A stretch of DNA of 59,126 bases. Origin: Anaerolineae bacterium (lineage in GTDB: Bacteria > Chloroflexota > Anaerolineae > JAFGEY01). Below the pieces are notes generated by a model. The model saw only the letters and a program-made list of their open reading frames with translations. It was not told the origin of the DNA and ran no database searches. The position numbers were made by a program, and so were the translations under genes. Position 1 is the first letter of the stretch. Every line of letters begins with the position of its first letter. The stretch lies in contig JAFGJF010000137.1 in the NCBI GenBank assembly GCA_016929205.1, positions 1 to 59,126 on the forward strand, in the 5' to 3' direction. Of this stretch, positions 1 to 7,120 are shown piece after piece.

Positions 1-72
1 GAAATAGGTCTCGTAGAACGTTTTGAGGCGTTCCAGGTCGTTGGTCCAGATGGCTACATGTGCGATGTGCAT
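1..72 (-). CDS. VOC (glyoxalase/bleomycin-resistance fold) protein, N-terminal fragment
   Basis: Only the first 24 codons lie in the window; the gene runs off the left edge. The visible protein begins MHIAHVAIWTNDLERL and continues with a KTFYETYF segment. This is the usual first beta strand and first metal-ligand region of vicinal-oxygen-chelate proteins, in which the early His is a metal ligand. An AGGA ribosome binding site lies 6-9 bases before the ATG. The family includes glyoxalase I, dioxygenases and antibiotic-binding proteins, and this fragment is too short to choose among them. Confidence 0.7.
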   Translation of the reverse strand, partial: MHIAHVAIWTNDLERLKTFYETYF

Positions 73-403
73 GTTGTTCCTCACATGTTTCGGATGCGAT
101 CCAGTTTTTCAGCGCTTTTATTTCTTCTCAAGCACCCGTTCCAGTTGTGTGCGTCGTATTTTCAAAACACAACCAAACGCAGAAAGCATAAAGAACAGGC
201 CCGAGCAAAAGACCATTCGGACCAGGGTCCATAGTAGATAGCAATGGTGCGTTCTCAGCCCTCGAGGGCAACTTGCCAGTTGTGTTTTGCCATATTGGTT
301 TGGTGACTGCTTTTTGGGATGAAATTGCGATGACTCGGTTATCACAAAGGTCTGAGTATAGGGTGCAGCATCCCTCGATAAAGATAACTTGGATCGCTTT
401 GAA
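73..403. other. Gene-poor spacer
   Basis: I see no convincing gene in these roughly 330 bases. A minus-strand open stretch at 118-240 encodes a hydrophobic segment followed by a basic, amphipathic end (ending ERVLEKK), which could be the tail of a lost membrane protein. It has no plausible start or ribosome binding site, so I do not call it a gene. Confidence 0.5.
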
Positions 404-697
404 TTACTCTCCAGCTTGCTGTAATACTGCATCAATGACAGAGTAGCTCAAACTAAAGCCATCACGGCAGAGTTTTTCGATGTCGGGCGCGATGGCAGGT
501 AAAAGCCCGGTTTGTTTCGCCTTAAGCAGAATACCAACCGTACCGATTTTGTTGAGTCCTAACTGTGTCAGTTTGCGACGGCCCTTTTTCTCATCCATTT
601 GAAGGATATGGATCTCGCCGAAAAGTTGCTGGAGTAGCTCGAAACGCTGTATAATTGCCAGCCCAATCAATGGGGTCGTATTGGATACAACGATCAT
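404..697 (-). pseudogene. DUF3368 PIN-like toxin with an internal deletion
   Basis: The 97-residue product starts MIVVSNTTPLIGLA, the typical opening of DUF3368 proteins, which are PIN-domain toxins of type II toxin-antitoxin pairs. It ends with the typical MDEKKGRR, GTVGILLKAK and GLLPAI segments. Full members are about 150-165 residues. Here the sequence jumps from LFGEIHI straight to LQMDEKKG, so about 60 residues are missing, including the LDxGEAEAI segment that normally supplies the conserved acidic residue in the middle of the PIN active site. The reading frame is kept. The start overlaps the stop of the upstream antitoxin gene by 4 bases (ATGA), so the pair is still translationally coupled. 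I infer that the nuclease is inactive; a minimal surviving protein cannot be excluded. Confidence 0.75.
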
Positions 698-975
698 TGC
701 TCCGATCCGATCTCCAATTCTCTGACGGCCTGGAACTCGTCTGCCAGTTCATCTGGCGTGTAATCGACAAAAGAGATCCCGCGCGAGCGTAATAGTGCCA
801 AAAAGTCAATGCGAGTGATATTTAGCAGTCTTGCCGCCTTGCCCGAAGAGATGCGGCTCTCGGTGAACAATGAAAGAACCAGCCACTCGGTGACGCGGCG
901 TTGGACATCGTCTTGATTGATGCCATAACGAAGAAGCGGCTCGGGAATGTGCACCTCAAACGCTGTTTCGGCCAT
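694..975 (-). CDS. UPF0175 family antitoxin-like protein
   Basis: The 93-residue protein matches the UPF0175 pattern: a short N-terminal strand (FEVHIPEPLLR), a helical middle, then a segment typical of this family (ISSGKAARLLNITRIDFLAL) that resembles a helix-turn-helix, and a C-terminal LRSRGISFVDYTPDEL stretch. UPF0175 genes commonly precede DUF3368 toxin genes, as here, and act as the antitoxin and presumed autorepressor. An AGGGG ribosome binding site lies about 7 bases before the ATG, and a good promoter lies at 1044-1072. The length is normal, so the antitoxin looks intact while its partner is deleted. Confidence 0.8.
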   Translation of the reverse strand: MAETAFEVHIPEPLLRYGINQDDVQRRVTEWLVLSLFTESRISSGKAARLLNITRIDFLALLRSRGISFVDYTPDELADEFQAVRELEIGSEQ

Positions 976-1043
976 TATATTCCCCTTTCAACGGAAGAAA
1001 TCTCGGTTCGATCCAAACTGATCAAGGTTCTCGTTCTGTTTCC

Positions 1044-1072
1044 ATTATACGCTTTGCATGCGCTCTCGTCAA
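1044..1072 (-). promoter_or_regulatory. Promoter of the UPF0175/DUF3368 pair
   Basis: On the minus strand TTGACG (1067-1072) is separated by 17 bases from TATAAT (1044-1049). This is close to the housekeeping sigma factor consensus and sits about 70 bases before the antitoxin start. Confidence 0.7.
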
Positions 1073-1085
1073 CCAAAATGGGCAC

Positions 1086-2345
1086 TCAACGTGCCAACCA
1101 CCGGTAGGCCATGCGCGGCGAGCCGTCGGGGTTGAGGATGCTGTACCAGCCCATGGTTTCGCAGGGCGGGCAGGTCTCGTCTGGGGCGGGGGTGTAGCGG
1201 CTGAAATCGAGGTTCCACAAAAACATGGTTTCCATCCACGGCCAGTGCCGTTCGGCGTAGGCAAAGGCGCGCAGGGTATAGCGTGCCTGGGTGGCCTCGG
1301 ACACGGCCTGCCAGAGGCGCGCCGGCCAATCGGACTGCTCGACGCAGCAGGCGGGCGGGCGGATGATCCAGCCAAATTCGGTGGCCCACACCGGCTTGCC
1401 GGCGTGGCCGGACGCGACCATCACTTCGTATAGTTGTTCGGCGCGGCGAAAGCACAGCCCATCGATCGAGCGGCAGCCCCAGTCCAGCACCGGCCCCATC
1501 CCGGGTGTATCCTCGACGCAGATCTGCGCGTTTGGGGCTATTTCGGGCGGGTAGGCAAAGCCAAAGGGATGGACTCCCAGCACGTCGAAATAGTTGGCCG
1601 CGCCGTGCTCGACCATGCCGCGCAAAAAGGACACGTCGTTGAGATGGTTCGGATCGGTCGACGTGCCGACCGGGGCCAGGCCGGCGCTGACCACCAGCGC
1701 GTTCGGGTCGGCGGCCTTGATCTCGCGGTAGGCGATGGCCAGCAGTTCGGCGTAGGCTGCCGGATCGGGCGGCTTGCCCCATTCCTCGATCAGGTTCGGC
1801 TCGTTGCCGATCTCGTAAGCGTCGATCCGCCCGGCGTACAACTGCGCGTCGAGATAACGATAGTGGCCCCACTCGGCCCAATCCTCGTCCGGCCTGGGCA
1901 GATTGACGCGGTACAGCACCCGGAAGGGCAGCCGTTCCGGTGGGGGATGGTCATAGATCTTGATCCACTCAAAGCCCAGGGCGATCGCCTTGTCCAACGA
2001 ATCGTCCTGATAGTTGACGCCCTTGACGTTGATCCCGTAGCCGCGTCTGATCGCCCGCGTCGGCGTCGGTGAGGGCGTCGGTGCTGGTGTGCCCGTTTCC
2101 TGCCCGGGGTGCGTGACGGTCGCCGTTGGAGACGGAAGACCGGCCGGGGTGAGTGTGGCGGGCGCGGCCGTGCCTGTTGGTACGGGCGTGCTACCGGGTA
2201 CGGGTGTGCCGCCGGGTACGGGCGTGTCTGTGGGGGGCGTTGTTTTACCCGCCCAACAGGCGAACAGCAGCAGGGCCAGGGACAATACTCCCGGCCCAAT
2301 AAGCCAAATCGATCTTGCACTGGTTTTCTTTTTGGAATAGGTCAT
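1086..2345 (-). CDS. Secreted clan GH-A glycoside hydrolase (lipoprotein)
   Basis: The 419-residue protein has a basic N-terminus, a hydrophobic segment (about 13-29) and a Cys30 after LLLFA that fits a lipobox. A Pro/Thr/Gly-rich linker (about 34-97, with several TPVPG units) then leads to a catalytic domain (about 100-419). The domain has the two clan GH-A glutamates: Glu182 in EIGNEPN (acid/base) and Glu323 in VWATEFGW (nucleophile). This resembles GH5/GH39-type enzymes, but substrate and exact family cannot be read from the sequence. It probably acts outside the membrane on a polysaccharide or glycoside. There is no ribosome binding site, and the -10 box lies only about 7 bases before the ATG, so the mRNA may be leaderless. 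Confidence 0.8.
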   Translation of the reverse strand: MTYSKKKTSARSIWLIGPGVLSLALLLFACWAGKTTPPTDTPVPGGTPVPGSTPVPTGTAAPATLTPAGLPSPTATVTHPGQETGTPAPTPSPTPTRAIRRGYGINVKGVNYQDDSLDKAIALGFEWIKIYDHPPPERLPFRVLYRVNLPRPDEDWAEWGHYRYLDAQLYAGRIDAYEIGNEPNLIEEWGKPPDPAAYAELLAIAYREIKAADPNALVVSAGLAPVGTSTDPNHLNDVSFLRGMVEHGAANYFDVLGVHPFGFAYPPEIAPNAQICVEDTPGMGPVLDWGCRSIDGLCFRRAEQLYEVMVASGHAGKPVWATEFGWIIRPPACCVEQSDWPARLWQAVSEATQARYTLRAFAYAERHWPWMETMFLWNLDFSRYTPAPDETCPPCETMGWYSILNPDGSPRMAYRWLAR

Positions 2346-2351
2346 CGCGGT

Positions 2352-2380
2352 ATTATACAGGCAAAGGTTCTATCTGCAAA
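2352..2380 (-). promoter_or_regulatory. Promoter of the secreted glycosidase, possibly leaderless
   Basis: TTTGCA (2375-2380) lies 17 bases from TATAAT (2352-2357) on the minus strand. The expected transcription start falls at or next to the ATG at 2345. Confidence 0.6.
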
Positions 2381-2436
2381 TCAGGCAACATGAGCGGGGA
2401 TGGTTCGGAAAGAGGGGAACACTTTGATTGCGCGCG

Positions 2437-2539
2437 GTAGGGGCGATGCATTCCCTGGATTTGCTTGCAAGAGTGCCATGTTGCATCGTTTTACATGAGT
2501 TGTCGACGAATTCGATTTCTTGGAATGCATCGCCCCTAC
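2437..2539. repeat. Inverted-repeat element, 18-bp perfect ends
   Basis: GTAGGGGCGATGCATTCC at 2437-2454 is repeated exactly in inverted orientation at 2522-2539, enclosing 67 bases with no reading frame. The arrangement looks like a small non-autonomous palindromic element in the spacer between two divergent genes. Similar GTAGGGGCG-type palindromes are scattered in many bacterial genomes. Whether this one is mobile is not visible here. Confidence 0.7.
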
Positions 2540-2616
2540 TGTTTGGGCATTTGTTATTTGTTTGCAATTATGGGCCAGTTGTGATACCATAGTACGCATG
2601 CTGTATGTTGAAACGA

Positions 2617-2664
2617 GACAGGATTGACGGGAGTCATACGATCTCTTACCTTGTCAATCCTGTC
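2617..2664. repeat. 12-bp perfect inverted repeat upstream of topoisomerase gene
   Basis: GACAGGATTGAC (2617-2628) and GTCAATCCTGTC (2653-2664) form a perfect 12-bp stem with a 24-base loop. The right arm contains a TTGTCA that could serve as a -35 box for the gene at 2794, with a TGATAA-like -10 about 16 bases on. An operator role or a dispersed repeat are both possible. Confidence 0.5.
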
Positions 2665-2727
2665 CATATTTATGATAAAAAAAATACTTTGCGTCCAGGA
2701 TCGCCAGATTCTGAACGCCGAGCAGGG

Positions 2728-2772
2728 CGGGGATGGCAGCCCGGCTGCGCGATCCCCGGGGTACGTTTTTTT
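2728..2772 (+). terminator. Hairpin followed by a T-tract before the topoisomerase gene
   Basis: CGGGGAT (2728-2734) pairs with ATCCCCG (2752-2758), and inside it GCAGC (2736-2740) pairs with GCTGC (2744-2748). A seven-T run follows at 2766-2772. The T-run is about 7 bases away from the stem, which is not canonical. It ends just before the ribosome binding site at 2777, so it could act as a weak attenuator. Confidence 0.4.
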
Positions 2773-2793
2773 ATTTGAGGAGTGGAAGACACG

Positions 2794-4527
2794 TTGTTAA
2801 AACAGTTGATTCACAATGGGATCATTATCCCCGAGCCGCCGGCCTATCTGGGGCTGGTTATCACCGTGCGCGGGCAGCCGGTGCAGTTGACGCCGCACCA
2901 GGAAGAGATGGCGTTGGCCTGGGCCAAAAAACAGGGCACCGATTACGTCGAGGACCCGGTGTTTATTCAGAATTTTATGACCGATTTCAGCGCGGCGTTG
3001 GGGATGGACGACACGCTGTCGATCGCGGACGTCAATTTTTCGTCGGTGATCCGCGTGGTTGAAGCCGAGCGCGAGCGCAAAGCCAATATGAGCAAAGAAG
3101 AGCGCAAGGCGCAGGCCGCGGTGCGTAAGGCGATCCGCGAAGAACTCAAGGCCAAGTATGGCCACGCGACCGTCAACGGCGGGGTGGTCGAACTGGGTGG
3201 CTACCTGGCCGAGCCGAGCGGCATTTTTATGGGACGCGGCGAGCATCCGTTGCGCGGGCGGTGGAAGGCCGGGGCCAGGCAGCCTGACATCACCCTGAAT
3301 CTCAGTCCCGATGCGCCGCGGCCGGAAGGCAACTGGCAAGAGATCGTCTGGCAGCCCGAATCGCTGTGGGTGGCCCGGTGGCAGGACAAGCTGTCGGACA
3401 AGCTCAAGTACGTGTGGTTGAGCGACACGGCGCCGGTCAAACAAAAGCGCGAGACGGCCAAATTTGACAAGACGACCGATCTGCACGACCATCTGCCCGA
3501 GATTCGCCGCCAGATCCGGGTTGGCTTGCGCGATTCAAAACCACGACGGCGTATGGTGGCGATGGCCTGCTATTTGATCGACGTGTTGTGTTTGCGCGTG
3601 GGCGACGAAAAAGACGCCGACGAGGCGGACACCGTCGGCGCGACGACACTGCGCCCCGAGCACGTGACCCTGCATCCCGATGGCAGGGCCGAGTTTAACT
3701 TTTTGGGCAAGGACTCGGTCGAGTGGCACAAAGAGATCGACCTGCCGCCGCTGGTCTACAAGACCATGCAGGAATTGATCGAGAACGCCCGCCCGTCCAG
3801 CTCGTCGTCCGGCGAAGAGTGGCATCCAACCCGCGATCTGCCCCAGTTGTTCCCCGACATCGGCAGCCGGGCCGTCAACAGCTTTTTGTCGCGGATCCAA
3901 AAAGGGCTGTCGGCCAAGGTGTTCCGCACCCACCACGCCACGCAGGTCGTCAAACAGAGCCTGGCCCAGTCGGGGGTCAAGGCCGGCGATCCCGAGTACA
4001 AGAAATGGAAAGCGGTCGTCGATGCCAATATGGCGGCTGCGGTGTTGTGCAACCACACCAAAAAAGCCACCGGCGACTGGGAGGCGAGCCAACAGCGCTA
4101 CCAGGAACGGCTGGAAAAGGCGGAGGAGCGCCGCGACAAATACCTGGCACAGTTGCAAGAATACCAGAACAAGTTGGCCGATCTGCTCGCCGAGGCCGAG
4201 GCCAAGATCGCGGCGGCGGCGAGCGACAAGCTTCGCGAAAGGGCCGTGATCCGCTACGAGAAGCGGGAGGCGACGGCGAAAAGTCGCGTAGAGACGGCAC
4301 AAGAACGCGTTCACCGCGCCGAACTGGCGATCGGCAAGATCGAGGCGCAGCGGGAGGCCGCGGCCGGCAAGCGGACGTGGAACCTGAGCACGAGCCTCAA
4401 ATCGTACATTGACCCGCGTGAGGTTCACAAGTGGGGCGTCAAGGTCCACTATGACGTGATCGAAAAATACTACCCCACGACCTTGCGCCGCAAATTTGCC
4501 TGGGTCAAGGAAGACGAGTCAGATTAG
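2794..4527 (+). CDS. DNA topoisomerase IB, eukaryote-type
   Basis: The product relaxes supercoils by nicking one strand through a 3'-phosphotyrosine. From its first visible residues it follows the core, linker and C-terminal layout of eukaryotic Top1, not the short poxvirus-like bacterial enzymes (about 350 residues). Numbered from the GTG at 2782, the catalytic set is complete: Arg272 (CLRVGDEK), Lys310 (FNFLGKDS), Arg382 (KVFRTHH), His425 (VLCNHTKK) and Tyr542 (KSYIDPR). Core signatures EPSGIFMGRGEHP (144-156) and EADTVGATTLRPEH (281-294) are also present. Residues about 430-530 form a charged coiled-coil linker, and the C-terminus ends RRKFAWV as in Top1. I place the start at TTG 2794, because GAGGAG (2777-2782) is 11 bases before it but overlaps the earlier GTG at 2782. 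The N-terminal charged tail of eukaryotic Top1 is absent. Confidence 0.93.
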   Translation: MLKQLIHNGIIIPEPPAYLGLVITVRGQPVQLTPHQEEMALAWAKKQGTDYVEDPVFIQNFMTDFSAALGMDDTLSIADVNFSSVIRVVEAERERKANMSKEERKAQAAVRKAIREELKAKYGHATVNGGVVELGGYLAEPSGIFMGRGEHPLRGRWKAGARQPDITLNLSPDAPRPEGNWQEIVWQPESLWVARWQDKLSDKLKYVWLSDTAPVKQKRETAKFDKTTDLHDHLPEIRRQIRVGLRDSKPRRRMVAMACYLIDVLCLRVGDEKDADEADTVGATTLRPEHVTLHPDGRAEFNFLGKDSVEWHKEIDLPPLVYKTMQELIENARPSSSSSGEEWHPTRDLPQLFPDIGSRAVNSFLSRIQKGLSAKVFRTHHATQVVKQSLAQSGVKAGDPEYKKWKAVVDANMAAAVLCNHTKKATGDWEASQQRYQERLEKAEERRDKYLAQLQEYQNKLADLLAEAEAKIAAAASDKLRERAVIRYEKREATAKSRVETAQERVHRAELAIGKIEAQREAAAGKRTWNLSTSLKSYIDPREVHKWGVKVHYDVIEKYYPTTLRRKFAWVKEDESD

Positions 4528-4557
4528 GGACGGGTGAGTCTAAACGAACGCGCCGGG

Positions 4558-5814
4558 TCAGAAAAGCTGCTTGACGTTGAGTCGTTCGATCAGCTTTTGT
4601 GGTTCCCTGGGCGGGGCCGCGAGCAGTGATTCATAGATGTCGAGCATGCTGCGCGCCATGGTTTGCGAGGAAAAGTCCTGGGCGCGCTGCCGCGCTTCGA
4701 GCACCTTACGCTCGTACAACCGACCATCTTGGGCCAGGCGAATGACCTGGTCGGCAAATACATCTTGATCGGGAGGGCTGAGCAGTCCTCCCGTTTCGTT
4801 TTTCAACTGATCGAGCGTGCCCGGCCCGCGTACGGCGACGACCGGCGTGCCCGAAGCCATGGCTTCGATCGTGACCAGCCCCTGGCTTTCGGTCTGGGAG
4901 GCAAAAAGAAACAGGTCGGCCGCAGCATAGACGTCGGCCATTTCAGTGTGCGGTTTGTACCCGGCGAAATGAACCCACTGCTCGATCCCCAGTTCGACGG
5001 CCATCTTTTTCAGGGCGTCGAGGGCCGGACCTTCGCCGACGATGACCAACCTGGCGTTCGGAATGCGCTCGTGAATGCGCGGCATGGCGTTCAGGATCAG
5101 GTCGATGCCCTTTTCGAACCCCACGCGGCCGGCAAAGAGCAGCAGTTTCTCATTTTGTGCAATGCCCCATTCTTGCCTGATCCGTTCGCCGTTTCCGCCC
5201 TCAAATTTGTCCAGTTCAATGCCTGTGGGCACGACGTCGATTGGCGGGGTGAGATAATACCCTTTGAGCAGGTCGGCTACCTGTTCCGATGGGGCGACGA
5301 TGTAATCGAACTGGTTGCAGTACCAGTGAAAGGCATTGGTCGAGAACCAGTGAGAAAACCGTCGTGAGATCGTGTCGGGCAAGTAACAAAATGGATAGTA
5401 ACACGGAATAAACTCTTCAAACAGGGTGTGGAAGGTGTGCACCAGGCGCGCGTTTTGTTTGCCCTTCCAGTACATCGAGACGATGCCGAGCATCAATGGG
5501 GTGTGGGTATGGATGATGTCGAACCCCATCCTGCGAATGCGCCTGACGTGCCGCCAATAGGTGGGGCTGACGATGTTGACCGAGCAGTCCTCAGGGAAAA
5601 AGAGCAGCGAGTGCGCGGGAAACCGGATCACACCATCGAGCGGTCCCGTGTCCCCGTCGATGAATTTGCGCCGCGAAGCAAGGTTGGAATAATCTGGCGC
5701 GACGATAAACACATCGTGCCCCAGCGAGCGCAGCGCGTTGGTCAGTGCAGTAATGGAAACCGAGACACCGTTGATGCGCGGCCAAAAGGTGTCGGTCACC
5801 ATGCAGATTTTCAT
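4558..5814 (-). CDS. GT4-family glycosyltransferase (GT-B fold)
   Basis: The 418-residue protein has the two Rossmann-like halves of GT-B enzymes. The N-terminus MKICMVTDTFWPRINGVSVS carries the glycine-rich acceptor-side loop. A GRVGFEKGID segment and the retaining-enzyme E-x7-E motif (ESQGLVTIE, followed by AMASGTPVVAV) form the nucleotide-sugar site. The overall pattern resembles diacylglycerol glucosyltransferases and phosphatidylinositol mannosyltransferases, so a membrane glycolipid is a reasonable but unproven acceptor. It overlaps by 4 bases the stop of the upstream small membrane protein gene, which suggests co-translation from the promoter at 6150-6177. Confidence 0.85.
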   Translation of the reverse strand: MKICMVTDTFWPRINGVSVSITALTNALRSLGHDVFIVAPDYSNLASRRKFIDGDTGPLDGVIRFPAHSLLFFPEDCSVNIVSPTYWRHVRRIRRMGFDIIHTHTPLMLGIVSMYWKGKQNARLVHTFHTLFEEFIPCYYPFCYLPDTISRRFSHWFSTNAFHWYCNQFDYIVAPSEQVADLLKGYYLTPPIDVVPTGIELDKFEGGNGERIRQEWGIAQNEKLLLFAGRVGFEKGIDLILNAMPRIHERIPNARLVIVGEGPALDALKKMAVELGIEQWVHFAGYKPHTEMADVYAAADLFLFASQTESQGLVTIEAMASGTPVVAVRGPGTLDQLKNETGGLLSPPDQDVFADQVIRLAQDGRLYERKVLEARQRAQDFSSQTMARSMLDIYESLLAAPPREPQKLIERLNVKQLF

Positions 5815-6080
5815 AGATAATGCCCCAATGCTCGCCTCAGGACCAGGGCCATGATCGTGCTCGTCAAGGCCAACCCGAGCAATAACAGGATGGCGTTGAT
5901 CAGCTTGGCTCGCCGTGGATAGGTGCGGCTAAACAGATTGTGCATCAGGATGGGGCCGCTCAACAGGTAAAGAAAGAAAACGGTGTTGAGCGCCGTAAAA
6001 AGGCCTGCCGAGACCTTTTCGCGTGCCGTCAGCTCGGGTGCGACATAGCTTTTGTCCACGCGTGTTTTTGGTTTAGACAT
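5811..6080 (-). CDS. Small two-helix membrane protein
   Basis: The 89-residue protein has a soluble basic N-terminus and two hydrophobic helices (about 27-48 and 62-82) separated by a basic loop (FSRTYPRRAK). I recognise no family. Its start has an AAGGGGAG ribosome binding site, and its stop overlaps the glycosyltransferase start by 4 bases. It could be a membrane partner for the glycosyltransferase, but that rests on position only. Confidence 0.65.
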   Translation of the reverse strand: MSKPKTRVDKSYVAPELTAREKVSAGLFTALNTVFFLYLLSGPILMHNLFSRTYPRRAKLINAILLLLGLALTSTIMALVLRRALGHYL

Positions 6081-6149
6081 TTTTCTCCCCTTCTTTCCGA
6101 GTTTCGCCGTGTTGCTAGAGAGGGACGGCGCCGATGCTGGCGTGCCAGT

Positions 6150-6177
6150 ATTGTAGTGAATCCCGGCGAAAACGCAA
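6150..6177 (-). promoter_or_regulatory. Promoter of the small membrane protein / glycosyltransferase pair
   Basis: On the minus strand TTGCGT (6172-6177) is 16 bases from TACAAT (6150-6155), about 70 bases before the start at 6080. Both boxes are near consensus. Confidence 0.55.
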
Positions 6178-6259
6178 ATTGTCCGCCCTCCCTTTGACGT
6201 GAGCTTGTTTACCTATAGAAACGCAATAGACCGGATCGAGTTGCTGTCCAGGCAAGTCG

Positions 6260-7102
6260 TCATTTGCCGGCTATGTCCTGCCGTTCAAACAAGACAAAGG
6301 CCAGCGCCATGCCGCCGATAGCATAGCCGAGCAGCACCAACAGGGCCGTGCCGGGGCGAGTCTGCGTCTGCGCGGCCGCCACCCAATCGATGCCGGCGTG
6401 GGGCAGTTGGCCGAGCAGCACGTTTGTGTTCATCACGATCGAGAGCGATGCCAGCCCACTGTTGTCCAGGCCGGGAATCAATTTGAACTCGCTGAGCAGG
6501 AAATCGACCATAAACAGACTCAGGCCGCCGAAAATGGTAAACGCCGGCGAGTGGGTGAGGATGCCAACGACCATCACCACGCCGATGTACGCCGCACAGG
6601 TGAGGGCGACGACGCCTACCGCACCCAGGCCCGAGGTAAACAACACGCCCAGCCCCTGTCCCAACCCTTCCGTCCCCACGTGGGCCAGGTGGCTGATTGT
6701 GGCTGCGATGCCGCCGCAAAACCAGGCTGCCAGCGCGTTGCCAAGCGATATCCCCAACAGAATGATGCCCTTGCCGGCGATAAACACCCAGCGCGGAGTC
6801 CCGCGCCCGGCAATGACGCGCACCGTATCCAGCTCGAATTCGCTGCCGAGCAGGTTGGCGGTCATCAACAGTGTCGTCAGGCCTGCCAGCAGCCACAACG
6901 ACGCGCTGAGCGTTTGTAAACCATACGGAAAATAGGACAGATTTGTTTCCATCCCCCAGATGATGCCTATGATCGCCGGGGGGGTGAGGCACATCCCGAT
7001 CAGCCCCGCCCTGGCGATGGTCGAGTAGCGCAGCTTGAACAGCTCTGCCGCCAGAAAGGCGCGCAGCACGGACCAGGCTTGTGTGTTGTGTTTGCGCGCC
7101 AT
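6260..7102 (-). CDS. ABC-2 type transporter permease (third of operon)
   Basis: The 280-residue integral membrane protein begins with a cytoplasmic AELFKLRYS element, followed by a first membrane helix (about 30-50), a short loop and five further helices. It shares the internal motif LGSEFELDTVRVIAGRGTPR with the other two permeases of this operon, which is typical of ABC-2 permeases of the natA/ecsB/bacitracin-export type. It is the last gene of the unit, 18 bases after the alpha/beta hydrolase gene. With the ATPase at 11138-12082 it should form a membrane transporter, but the substrate is unknown. Confidence 0.85.
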   Translation of the reverse strand: MARKHNTQAWSVLRAFLAAELFKLRYSTIARAGLIGMCLTPPAIIGIIWGMETNLSYFPYGLQTLSASLWLLAGLTTLLMTANLLGSEFELDTVRVIAGRGTPRWVFIAGKGIILLGISLGNALAAWFCGGIAATISHLAHVGTEGLGQGLGVLFTSGLGAVGVVALTCAAYIGVVMVVGILTHSPAFTIFGGLSLFMVDFLLSEFKLIPGLDNSGLASLSIVMNTNVLLGQLPHAGIDWVAAAQTQTRPGTALLVLLGYAIGGMALAFVLFERQDIAGK

Positions 7103-7120
7103 ATCACCGGCTCGCTTTCA

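Noticed and set aside
118..240. Hydrophobic minus-strand stretch ending in a basic tail
   Set aside because: Looks protein-like but has no start or ribosome binding site and no recognisable family; at most a gene remnant.
1069..1881. Alternative minus-strand frame in the glycosidase region
   Set aside because: Overlaps the frame with the NEP and TEFGW motifs and a signal sequence; the other frame is arginine-rich and without motifs.
2733..3062. Plus-strand frame overlapping the start of the topoisomerase gene
   Set aside because: Out of frame with the topoisomerase, whose catalytic residues and start are well supported.
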